NCBI RefSeq assembly: GCF_042186555.1
Contig: NC_133329.1
Coordinates: forward strand, 185,902,206 to 185,966,205
Source: Aquarana catesbeiana
Lineage: Eukaryota > Chordata > Amphibia > Anura > Ranidae
Direction of reading: 5' to 3'
Length of the DNA stretch: 64,000 bases
How positions within the stretch are numbered: position 1 is the first letter of the stretch; the number at the start of each line of letters is the position of its first letter. The position numbers were made by a program, and so were the translations under genes. The notes under the pieces are model-generated. The model ran no database searches. It saw only the letters and a program-made list of their open reading frames with translations, and was not told where the DNA came from. Below are positions 33,503-45,222 of this stretch, piece by piece.

Positions 33503-35118
33503 AACAAGATATACACTGAAGCGGCCATGGCAGCAAAGTGTAACAAAAGAGGTGGGACTTTAATTGAAGCTCATGGTGACAAAATGAACTCAGTAGTGGA
33601 CGATAGAAAATGGTTTTAATATTGCATAAAGACATATTCAACCAACATAAAATTGTACATACATGAGGCTGCACCCATGACTAGGCGCCAGACTCTATAG
33701 TAGCAACAACTGGTAACAACATGTTTACAATCCTGTATAATAATTATAAAATTTAGGGAGTCCACTAGTGTTCATAGGGTGTAAAAACATTTCAAAAGAT
33801 AGCAACTGCACAGTCAAAAGTTCTCAGATCCTTCATCGGTAAAAATGTAAAGATTGCATAATATAATGGGTATATATATGGTTCACAACATCAATTAGCT
33901 CGACGCGTTTCGCGGCTTAAAGCCGCTCTTCAGGAGCAGAAATGCGATTTGTCTGTAATATAAAATGTATAGAAAGTCAATAACCCAGTTGGGGGAGTAT
34001 GGGTAACCTTCCACCCAAAGCCCGGGTAGGGCATATAAACTTACTGGGTATATGCACCAGGACACAGGACGTTAAGGTCCGTGGGCCAGCCCATGGTCAG
34101 TAACGGGAACCGAGAGGGCGCGTCCAATGGCGGCAGGCAACACAGACAGCGAGCACAGCAGACCATCGCTCCCAGGCTCACCTGGTGTGAGAAAAATGAT
34201 TGAAAAACCCTATACGTGTGGGACAATGTGAACAAAACAAACACATGTGGATGTAACAGTGAGAAAGTAAGAATGGGAAGGGGGGGGCAGAAAGGGTGGT
34301 TGGTGGTCAACCAGGGGTGAGGGTGAGAGACCATGGTGGAAGGTCAACACCAAAACGCCCAGTGTAAGGGAAGGAGAAAGAGGGGGAAAAAACTAGGAAA
34401 TGTACCTGATGGGGAGGAAGGGACAAACCATCCAACCTAAGTGTGAAGCCTATCTGGCAGGGAGCTCAGGGAGCACTGGAACACGCCAGGGCCGCTGACC
34501 GCATATACCGCCGCCAAGGATCCGCCCCCAACGTCACCACACGCGAGCGTGAAGGGAGGGGCATCCAGACGCCGACGCACAGGCAAAAAGTTGCCCGCTA
34601 GCCGGCGCCGGATTATAGCCCCCCACTGCTCGCGCAGATGGATAGCAAACATCGGAACAGCCGCGTCAAAGGACGCCGCACATCCGGTGTGCGTGTGTGA
34701 CGTCGATGCGCAGTGGTAGCGTGGCCACCCCCCGAACGTCAGATGACGGGCGGGGGAAGGAGAGGCACCAGTGCGCATCGCGGCTCCCGCACTGAGACGT
34801 GGGCAGCCGTCAGGCCAGAGCCATCTAGTGGCCGGTGCAGGATACAACAAAAATAAAAATAAATTACATAACATATCATCACAACCTCCAAATTATAAGT
34901 AAGGAGTAGGATAGATAAAATGGTGGTCAAGGGAAGAGGACTAATGAGCCAGTAAGGCTGATTGCAGAAAACAGGTCATAACAATATATGGGTAGATGTC
35001 ACCAGGAGCTTCCATCCCTATTGTATAATTGAAAAAAGGGGGGGGATTGGGAAATTGGGACTTTAATTGAGGCTAGTATGGCTGGGTAGAACCATGTGCC
35101 TCCATCCCTGTCAACTAG
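33503..35118 (+). repeat. Array unit 1 (direct, 1616 bp)
   Basis: Starts AACAAGATATACACTG. Contains the hairpin motif GCGGCTTAAAGCCGC (33912-33926), GGTCCGTGGGCCAGCC, a CpG-rich core (34437-34840) and ends CCTGTCAACTAG. The minus-strand frames of 97 and 145 codons resemble nothing I recognise. Confidence 0.95.
34437..34840. other. CpG-dense core of the array unit
   Basis: About 400 bp rich in CpG (GCCGGCGCCGG, GATGCGCAGTGG, GTGTGACGTCGATG) inside otherwise AT-rich sequence. Repeated at the same place in units 2-4 and in the full inverted unit (about 41110-41510). It includes a TGACGTC CRE-like site. Promoter-like composition, but no evidence of a transcript. Confidence 0.6.
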
Positions 35119-36736
35119 AACAAGATATACACTGAAGCGGCCATGGCAGCAAAGTGTAACAAAAGAGGTGGGACTTTAATTGAAGCTCATGGTGACAAAA
35201 TGAACTCAGTAGTGGACGATAGAAAATGGTTTTAATATTGCATAAAGACATATTCAACCAACATAAAATTGTACATACATGAGGCTGCACCCATGACTAG
35301 GCGCCAGACTCTATAGTAGCAACAACTGGTAACAACATGTTTACAATCCTGTATAATAATTATAAAATTTAGGGAGTCCACTAGTGTTCATAGGGTGTAA
35401 AAACATTTCAAAAGATAGCAACTGCACAGTCAAAAGTTCTCAGATCCTTCATCGGTAAAAATGTAAAGATTGCATAATATAATGGGTATATATATGGTTC
35501 ACAACATCAATTAGCTCGACGCGTTTCGCGGCTTAAAGCCGCTCTTCAGGAGCAGAAATGCGATTTGTCTGTAATATAAAATGTATAGAAAGTCAATAAC
35601 CCAGTTGGGGGAGTATGGGTAACCTTCCACCCAAAGCCCGGGTAGGGCATATAAACTTACTGGGTATATGCACCAGGACACAGGACGTTAAGGTCCGTGG
35701 GCCAGCCCATGGTCAGTAACGGGAACCGAGAGGGCGCGTCCAATGGCGGCAGGCAACACAGACAGCGAGCACAGCAGACCATCGCTCCCAGGCTCACCTG
35801 GTGTGAGAAAAATGATTGAAAAACCCTATACGTGTGGGACAATGTGAACAAAACAAACACATGTGGATGTAACAGTGAGAAAGTAAGAATGGGAAGGGGG
35901 GGGGGCAGAAAGGGTGGTTGGTGGTCAACCAGGGGTGAGGGTGAGAGACCATGGTGGAAGGTCAACACCAAAACGCCCAGTGTAAGGGAAGGAGAAAGAG
36001 GGGGAAAAAACTAGGAAATGTACCTGATGGGGAGGAAGGGACAAACCATCCAACCTAAGTGTGAAGCCTATCTGGCAGGGAGCTCAGGGAGCACTGGAAC
36101 ACGCCAGGGCCGCTGACCGCATATACCGCCGCCAAGGATCCGCCCCCAACGTCACCACACGCGAGCGTGAAGGGAGGGGCATCCAGACGCCGACACACAG
36201 GCAAAAAGTTGCCCGCTAGCCGGCGCCGGATTATAGCCCCCCACTGCTCGCGCAGATGGATAGCAAACATCGGAACAGCCGCGTCAAAGGACGCCGCACA
36301 TCCGGTGTGCGTGTGTGACGTCGATGCGCAGTGGTAGCGTGGCCACCCCCCGAACGTCAGATGACGGGCGGGGGAAGGAGAGGCACCAGTGCGCATCGCG
36401 GCTCCCGCACTGAGACGTGGGCAGCCGTCAGGCCAGAGCCATCTAGTGGCCGGTGCAGGATACAACAAAAATAAAAATAAATTACATAACATATCATCAC
36501 AACCTCCAAATTATAAGTAAGGAGTAGGATAGATAAAATGGTGGTCAAGGGAAGAGGACTAATGAGCCAGTAAGGCTGATTGCAGAAAACAGGTCATAAC
36601 AATATATGGGTAGATGTCACCAGGAGCTTCCATCCCTATTGTATAATTGAAAAAAGGGGGGGGATTGGGAAATTGGGACTTTAATTGAGGCTAGTATGGC
36701 TGGGTAGAACCATGTGCCTCCATCCCTGTCAACTAG
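35119..36736 (+). repeat. Array unit 2 (direct, 1618 bp)
   Basis: Near-identical to unit 1; a longer G-run near 35896 accounts for the extra bases. Confidence 0.95.
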
Positions 36737-38352
36737 AACAAGATATACACTGAAGCGGCCATGGCAGCAAAGTGTAACAAAAGAGGTGGGACTTTAATTG
36801 AAGCTCATGGTGACAAAATGAACTCAGTAGTGGACGATAGAAAATGGTTTTAATATTGCATAAAGACATATTCAACCAACATAAAATTGTACATACATGA
36901 GGCTGCACCCATGACTAGGCGCCAGACTCTATAGTAGCAACAACTGGTAACAACATGTTTACAATCCTGTATAATAATTATAAAATTTAGGGAGTCCACT
37001 AGTGTTCATAGGGTGTAAAAACATTTCAAAAGATAGCAACTGCACAGTCAAAAGTTCTCAGATCCTTCATCGGTAAAAATGTAAAGATTGCATAATATAA
37101 TGGGTATATATATGGTTCACAACATCAATTAGCTCGACGCGTTTCGCGGCTTAAAGCCGCTCTTCAGGAGCAGAAATGCGATTTGTCTGTAATATAAAAT
37201 GTATAGAAAGTCAATAACCCAGTTGGGGGAGTATGGGTAACCTTCCACCCAAAGCCCGGGTAGGGCATATAAACTTACTGGGTATATGCACCAGGACACA
37301 GGACGTTAAGGTCCGTGGGCCAGCCCATGGTCAGTAACGGGAACCGAGAGGGCGCGTCCAATGGCGGCAGGCAACACAGACAGCGAGCACAGCAGACCAT
37401 CGCTCCCAGGCTCACCTGGTGTGAGAAAAATGATTGAAAAACCCTATACGTGTGGGACAATGTGAACAAAACAAACACATGTGGATGTAACAGTGAGAAA
37501 GTAAGAATGGGAAGGGGGGGGGCAGAAAGGGTGGTTGGTGGTCAACCAGGGGTGAGGGTGAGAGACCATGGTGGAAGGTCAACACCAAAACGCCCAGTGT
37601 AAGGGAAGGAGAAAGAGGGGGAAAAAACTAGGAAATGTACCTGATGGGGAGGAAGGGACAAACCATCCAACCTAAGTGTGAAGCCTATCTGGCAGGGAGC
37701 TCAGGGAGCACTGGAACACGCCAGGGCCGCTGACCGCATATACCGCCGCCAAGGATCCGCCCCCAACGTCACCACACGCGAGCGTGAAGGGAGGGGCATC
37801 CAGACGCCGACGCACAGGCAAAAAGTTGCCCGCTAGCCGGCGCCGGATTATAGCCCCCCACTGCTCGCGCAGATGGATAGCAAACATCGGAACAGCCGCG
37901 TCAAAGGACGCCGCACATCCGGTGTGCGTGTGTGACGTCGATGCGCAGTGGTAGCGTGGCCACCCCCGAACGTCAGATGACGGGCGGGGGAAGGAGAGGC
38001 ACCAGTGCGCATCGCGGCTCCCGCACTGAGACGTGGGCAGCCGTCAGGCCAGAGCCATCTAGTGGCCGGTGCAGGATACAACAAAAATAAAAATAAATTA
38101 CATAACATATCATCACAACCTCCAAATTATAAGTAAGGAGTAGGATAGATAAAATGGTGGTCAAGGGAAGAGGACTAATGAGCCAGTAAGGCTGATTGCA
38201 GAAAACAGGTCATAACAATATATGGGTAGATGTCACCAGGAGCTTCCATCCCTATTGTATAATTGAAAAAAGGGGGGGGATTGGGAAATTGGGACTTTAA
38301 TTGAGGCTAGTATGGCTGGGTAGAACCATGTGCCTCCATCCCTGTCAACTAG
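36737..38352 (+). repeat. Array unit 3 (direct, 1616 bp)
   Basis: Near-identical to unit 1. One C is missing from a C-run near 37966, which splits the 145-codon minus frame and argues that this frame is not a maintained gene. Confidence 0.95.
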
Positions 38353-39968
38353 AACAAGATATACACTGAAGCGGCCATGGCAGCAAAGTGTAACAAAAGA
38401 GGTGGGACTTTAATTGAAGCTCATGGTGACAAAATGAACTCAGTAGTGGACGATAGAAAATGGTTTTAATATTGCATAAAGACATATTCAACCAACATAA
38501 AATTGTACATACATGAGGCTGCACCCATGACTAGGCGCCAGACTCTATAGTAGCAACAACTGGTAACAACATGTTTACAATCCTGTATAATAATTATAAA
38601 ATTTAGGGAGTCCACTAGTGTTCATAGGGTGTAAAAACATTTCAAAAGATAGCAACTGCACAGTCAAAAGTTCTCAGATCCTTCATCGGTAAAAATGTAA
38701 AGATTGCATAATATAATGGGTATATATATGGTTCACAACATCAATTAGCTCGACGCGTTTCGCGGCTTAAAGCCGCTCTTCAGGAGCAGAAATGCGATTT
38801 GTCTGTAATATAAAATGTATAGAAAGTCAATAACCCAGTTGGGGGAGTATGGGTAACCTTCCACCCAAAGCCCGGGTAGGGCATATAAACTTACTGGGTA
38901 TATGCACCAGGACACAGGACGTTAAGGTCCGTGGGCCAGCCCATGGTCAGTAACGGGAACCGAGAGGGCGCGTCCAATGGCGGCAGGCAACACAGACAGC
39001 GAGCACAGCAGACCATCGCTCCCAGGCTCACCTGGTGTGAGAAAAATGATTGAAAAACCCTATACGTGTGGGACAATGTGAACAAAACAAACACATGTGG
39101 ATGTAACAGTGAGAAAGTAAGAATGGGAAGGGGGGGGCAGAAAGGGTGGTTGGTGGTCAACCAGGGGTGAGGGTGAGAGACCATGGTGGAAGGTCAACAC
39201 CAAAACGCCCAGTGTAAGGGAAGGAGAAAGAGGGGGAAAAAACTAGGAAATGTACCTGATGGGGAGGAAGGGACAAACCATCCAACCTAAGTGTGAAGCC
39301 TATCTGGCAGGGAGCTCAGGGAGCACTGGAACACGCCAGGGCCGCTGACCGCATATACCGCCGCCAAGGATCCGCCCCCAACGTCACCACACGCGAGCGT
39401 GAAGGGAGGGGCATCCAGACGCCGACGCACAGGCAAAAAGTTGCCCGCTAGCCGGCGCCGGATTATAGCCCCCCACTGCTTGCGCAGATGGATAGCAAAC
39501 ATCGGAACAGCCGCGTCAAAGGACGCCGCACATCCGGTGTGCGTGTGTGACGTCGATGCGCAGTGGTAGCGTGGCCACCCCCCGAACGTCAGATGACGGG
39601 CGGGGGAAGGAGAGGCACCAGTGCGCATCGCGGCTCCCGCACTGAGACGTGGGCAGCCGTCAGGCCAGAGCCATCTAGTGGCCGGTGCAGGATACAACAA
39701 AAATAAAAATAAATTACATAACATATCATCACAACCTCCAAATTATAAGTAAGGAGTAGGATAGATAAAATGGTGGTCAAGGGAAGAGGACTAATGAGCC
39801 AGTAAGGCTGATTGCAGAAAACAGGTCATAACAATATATGGGTAGATGTCACCAGGAGCTTCCATCCCTATTGTATAATTGAAAAAAGGGGGGGGATTGG
39901 GAAATTGGGACTTTAATTGAGGCTAGTATGGCTGGGTAGAACCATGTGCCTCCATCCCTGTCAACTAG
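38353..39968 (+). repeat. Array unit 4 (direct, 1616 bp)
   Basis: Near-identical to unit 1. Confidence 0.95.
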
Positions 39969-40235
39969 AACAAGATATACACTGAAGCGGCCATGGCAGC
40001 AAAGTGTAACAAAAGAGGTGGGACTTTAATTGAAGCTCATGGTGACAAAATGAACTCAGTAGTGGACGATAGAAAATGGTTTTAATATTGCATAAAGACA
40101 TATTCAACCAACATAAAATTGTACATACATGAGGCTGCACCCATGACTAGGCGCCAGACTCTATAGTAGCAACAACTGGTAACAACATGTTTACAATCCT
40201 GTATAATAATTATAAAATTTAGGGAGTCCACTAGT
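39969..40235 (+). repeat. Array unit 5 (direct, first 267 bp only)
   Basis: Ends GAGTCCACTAGTG, where the direct series stops and inverted sequence begins. Confidence 0.95.
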
Positions 40236-40825
40236 GGGCTGGCCCACGGACCTTAACGTCCTGTGTCCTGGTGCATATACCCAGTAAGTTTATATGCCCT
40301 ACCCGGGCTTTGGGTGGAAGGTTACCCATACTCCCCCAACTGGGTTATTGACTTTCTATACATTTTATATTACAGACAAATCGCATTTCTGCTCCTGAAG
40401 AGCGGCTTTAAGCCGCGAAACGCGTCGAGCTAATTGATGTTGTGAACCATATATATACCCATTATATTATGCAATCTTTACATTTTTACCGATGAAGGAT
40501 CTGAGAACTTTTGACCGTGCAGTTGCTATCTTTTGAAATGTTTTTACACCCTATGAACACTAGTGGACTCCCTAAATTTTATAATTATTATACAGGATTG
40601 TAAACATGTTGTTACCAGTTGTTGCTACTATAGAGTCTGGCGCCTAGTCATGGGTGCAGCCTCATGTATGTACAATTTTATGTTGGTTGAATATGTCTTT
40701 ATGCAATATTAAAACCATTTTCTATCGTCCACTACTGAGTTCATTTTGTCACCATGAGCTTCAATTAAAGTCCCACCTCTTTTGTTACACTTTGCTGCCA
40801 TGGCCGCTTCAGTGTATATCTTGTT
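40236..40825 (-). repeat. Inverted partial unit (unit positions 590 to 1)
   Basis: Reverse complement of the first 590 bp of the unit. With the 267-bp direct partial unit before it, this makes a palindrome around a 323-bp single-copy spacer. Confidence 0.95.
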
Positions 40826-42442
40826 CTAGTTGACAGGGATGGAGGCACATGGTTCTACCCAGCCATACTAGCCTCAATTAAAGTCCCAATTTCCCAATCC
40901 CCCCCCTTTTTTCAATTATACAATAGGGATGGAAGCTCCTGGTGACATCTACCCATATATTGTTATGACCTGTTTTCTGCAATCAGCCTTACTGGCTCAT
41001 TAGTCCTCTTCCCTTGACCACCATTTTATCTATCCTACTCCTTACTTATAATTTGGAGGTTGTGATGATATGTTATGTAATTTATTTTTATTTTTGTTGT
41101 ATCCTGCACCGGCCACTAGATGGCTCTGGCCTGACGGCTGCCCACGTCTCAGTGCGGGAGCCGCGATGCGCACTGGTGCCTCTCCTTCCCCCGCCCGTCA
41201 TCTGACGTTCGGGGGGTGGCCACGCTACCACTGCGCATCGACGTCACACACGCACACCGGATGTGCGGCGTCCTTTGACGCGGCTGTTCCGATGTTTGCT
41301 ATCCATCTGCGCGAGCAGTGGGGGGCTATAATCCGGCGCCGGCTAGCGGGCAACTTTTTGCCTGTGCGTCGGCGTCTGGATGCCCCTCCCTTCACGCTCG
41401 CGTGTGGTGACGTTGGGGGCGGATCCTTGGCGGCGGTATATGCGGTCAGCGGCCCTGGCGTGTTCCAGTGCTCCCTGAGCTCCCTGCCAGATAGGCTTCA
41501 CACTTAGGTTGGATGGTTTGTCCCTTCCTCCCCATCAGGTACATTTCCTAGTTTTTTCCCCCTCTTTCTCCTTCCCTTACACTGGGCGTTTTGGTGTTGA
41601 CCTTCCACCATGGTCTCTCACCCTCACCCCTGGTTGACCACCAACCACCCTTTCTGCCCCCCCCCTTCCCATTCTTACTTTCTCACTGTTACATCCACAT
41701 GTGTTTGTTTTGTTCACATTGTCCCACACGTATAGGGTTTTTCAATCATTTTTCTCACACCAGGTGAGCCTGGGAGCGATGGTCTGCTGTGCTCGCTGTC
41801 TGTGTTGCCTGCCGCCATTGGACGCGCCCTCTCGGTTCCCGTTACTGACCATGGGCTGGCCCACGGACCTTAACGTCCTGTGTCCTGGTGCATATACCCA
41901 GTAAGTTTATATGCCCTACCCGGGCTTTGGGTGGAAGGTTACCCATACTCCCCCAACTGGGTTATTGACTTTCTATACATTTTATATTACAGACAAATCG
42001 CATTTCTGCTCCTGAAGAGCGGCTTTAAGCCGCGAAACGCGTCGAGCTAATTGATGTTGTGAACCATATATATACCCATTATATTATGCAATCTTTACAT
42101 TTTTACCGATGAAGGATCTGAGAACTTTTGACTGTGCAGTTGCTATCTTTTGAAATGTTTTTACACCCTATGAACACTAGTGGACTACCTAAATTTTATA
42201 ATTATTATACAGGATTGTAAACATGTTGTTACCAGTTGTTGCTACTATAGAGTCTGGCGCCTAGTCATGGGTGCAGCCTCATGTATGTACAATTTTATGT
42301 TGGTTGAATATGTCTTTATGCAATATTAAAACCATTTTCTATCGTCCACTACTGAGTTCATTTTGTCACCATGAGCTTCAATTAAAGTCCCACCTCTTTT
42401 GTTACACTTTGCTGCCATGGCCGCTTCAGTGTATATCTTGTT
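40826..42442 (-). repeat. Array unit (inverted, full, 1617 bp)
   Basis: Reverse complement of a complete unit; it carries the same reading frames on the plus strand. Confidence 0.95.
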
Positions 42443-42529
42443 CTAGTTGACAGGGATGGAGGCACATGGTTCTACCCAGCCATACTAGCCTCAATTAAAG
42501 TCCCAATTTCCCAATCCCCCCCCTTTTTT
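42443..42529 (-). repeat. Terminal inverted partial unit (87 bp)
   Basis: Reverse complement of the last part of the unit, ending in CCCCCCCCTTTTTTC against the target duplication. Confidence 0.9.
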
Positions 42530-45222
42530 CTATTATGGAACCAGTCAACTAGCCTAGTGACCATTACCGCCTTAAGATATACTGCTATGTCTGGGAGGGA
42601 TAGGCCCCCATTTGCTTTGGTCTTATTTAGCACTTTTCTACTAATTCTAGGGGTCTTACCTGCCCATACAAATTGTCTAATAATCCTCGAAACCTTTTTG
42701 AAGAAACCCAATGCAGGAAACACAGGGATCGTTTGTAATATATACAGTATTTTTGGGAGTATGTCCATTTTTATGACGTTTACCCTTCCCAACCATGAGA
42801 AGGTACCCCTATTATATTGCTGGAGTGTTTTTGTTATTTTTTGCAACAACGGGACATAGTTATACTCTTCCAGTTTCTTTAAATCCGTAGGGATATAAGT
42901 GCCCAGATATTTATTAGCATTTTCCTGCCATCTGAAGGGGAAGTCCTTCTTGAGCAATTCCACCATATTTCTAGACATATTGATATTCATTGCCTCAGAT
43001 TTATTATAGTTGACTTTAAAATTACTCAAGATGCCAAAACGATTAAATTCCCTTATCAGGTTTGGTAGTGTTATCAACGGATTTGTGACATACATCAGGA
43101 TGTCGTCTGCATAGACAGACAGCTTGTATTCTGTATCCCCCACTCTTATACCTTGTATATCCTTATTCGCCCTAATTGCATTTAATAAGTGTTCCATAAT
43201 TAGTATATATAATATTGGGGACAGTGGGCAGCCCTGTCTGGTTCCATTTGCTATCATTATTTCTCCGGACAGGTTGCTATTCGCCCGGATCTTGGCCGTT
43301 GGATGTTGATACAAGGTCATTATCTTGTCTATCATTACAGCCCCAAGCCCCCACTGTATAAGGGTCTCTTTGAGGAAGCTCCATCCCACCCTGTCAAAGG
43401 CTTTTTCAGCGTCTATTGCTAACAAGCAGGATGGGATGGAGCCTCTCTGTACATATTCCAATAGAGTAAGCGTTTTCAGGGTATTGTCCCTGGCTTCTCT
43501 TCCTTTAACGAATCCCACCTGGTCCAGATGGATATAACGAGGTATTATAGGGGTAAGTCTATTGGCGATGATTTTGGAGTATATTCTGAGATCAAGGTTT
43601 GTCAGAGATATCGGCCTATAATTCCCACATAAGGTATGGTCTTTATCCATTTTTGGTACGAGGGTAATATAAGCCTGCATACTCTGAGAACCAAAAGGTA
43701 CTGTAGTAGAAACTGCGTTAAACGTCTGTTTCATTATGGGCATAAGTTCCGTTTTAAATGTCTTATAGAACCTAGGGGTGAATCCGTCCGGTCCTGGGCT
43801 TTTCCCAGATACTAATGAGTCAATTACTCTTTGTATTTCTTCCATAGAGAAATCACACTCAAGCTGGCTTGACTCTGAGGATGTTAAAGTCGGGATTGCG
43901 GTTTCCTTAATGTACTGTTGTATTTTTTGCTGGGCCATCTCAGGGTTGCCATACATCTTCCCATTAGGAATATTATACAGCTCTGTAAAAAATATTTGAA
44001 ATTCTTTTAGAATCCCTTTTGGATCATATCTCGTGTCTCCATCAGCTGACTTTATCTTGGCAATGGGTAGTGTGCTGCTTCTGTTTTTTAGGGCCCTTGC
44101 CAGTAGCTTACCTGGCTTGTTGCCCTGCTGATAAAATAGGGCCCGGTTTTTATCCCTAACATACAGCGTCTTTTCATTCAATAGTATTTGCAATTCTGCC
44201 TTTAATTCTGTTACTATCAATAGAGTTTCCCGTGTTAGGTTTTGTTTATGTTGTGTTTCTGCCGTCTCTATTTCTTTAAATAATTGAGTAATTCTACAGC
44301 TTTTCTGTTTTTTCAATCTAGACCCATGTTTTATAAATAAGCCTCGTAACACACATTTCAACGCTTCCCATTGTGTAGGCAGTGATGTAGTATCTCCAAT
44401 ATGATCAGCAGCAAAGTCCGTTATTGCTTTTCTTATTTCTAATACACACATCTCATCATAAAGTAAATTATCGTTAAGACGCCAGTTACCCCTACTGTTC
44501 TCCCCCATATGTAGGTCTACTTTTAGAAACACGGGTGCGTGATCGGACCATATTGAATTGCCTATTTCTGCCGCAAGGATGGTGTTTATCCCTCTCTGAT
44601 TTATTAAGAAAAAATCTATACGGTGGTATGATCCATGCACCTTAGAGTAGAATGTGAAGTTCTTCTCTATTGGGTGCAGTAACCGCCAAATATCCACCAA
44701 TTGATGTTTAGCCAATAATTCCTTAAATTTCCTCTTGTCTTTACTACACTGCACTATCGTCGGTGCTGTGGTGTCAATCCCGCCATCCATAACAAAGTTG
44801 AAATCACCCCCGACTATTATTATACCTTCTGCTTTTTCCAAAAGTTGATTAATCAATTGTAAGCCTACTTTAATCTGGTTTTGGTTTGGTAGATATATGT
44901 TTATCAAGGTATATTTTTGGCCATATATATTAAGCTTAAGTAGTATTGCTCTTCCATCCCTATTGCGCCATTCCTCTAGCACTTGAATTGGAATTGTTCT
45001 ATGGACTGCGATAGACACCCCTCTCGATTTAGAATACACATAGGAATCATGAAACCATGTGGTATAATATTTATTTCGTAGGTTAGGAATATGATCCGAC
45101 CGGAAATGCGTCTCCTGAAAGAAGATAATCCCCACCTTCTGTTTGTGAAGAGAGTATAGAACCTGTGATCTCTTTGATGTCGAGTTGAGACCCCTAATAT
45201 TGTAGGAACATATATTCATCAC
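42530..45222 (-). pseudogene. L1-C ORF2, N-terminal part (endonuclease and reverse transcriptase)
   Basis: Minus-strand frame from ATG at 45222. The endonuclease shows NIRGLN, QETHF (Glu 37), GGDFNF (Asp 140), YHRIDF (Asp 203) and WSDHAP (Asp 227, His 228). The reverse transcriptase shows GKSPGPDGF, NYRPISL, IDAEKAFDRV (Asp 604), NGTRQGCPLSP and YADD (Asp 706-707). No stop occurs before RLVDWFHNR, where the array insert cuts the gene. The open frame runs a further 19 codons into insert sequence to 42472. The L1/Tx1 group is clear from motif layout; I cannot name a subfamily. Confidence 0.93.

Larger units (their letters stand above)
33503..42529. mobile_element. 9,027-bp inserted array of 1.62-kb units with inverted end
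   Basis: Flanked by an exact 15-bp target duplication CTATTATGGAACCAG (33488-33502 and 42530-42544), both halves of which code WFHNR in the LINE. The content is direct units followed, after a switch at 40235/40236, by inverted units. No transposase, reverse transcriptase or poly(A) is visible, so the class is unknown. Confidence 0.88.

Noticed and set aside
34041..34334. A 97-codon minus-strand frame in the array units
   Set aside because: Pro/Leu/His-rich with no motif; conserved only because the units are nearly identical.
34437..34874. A 145-codon minus-strand frame repeated in every array unit
   Set aside because: No resemblance to known proteins; one unit has a frame-breaking single-base deletion; repetition alone explains its reuse.
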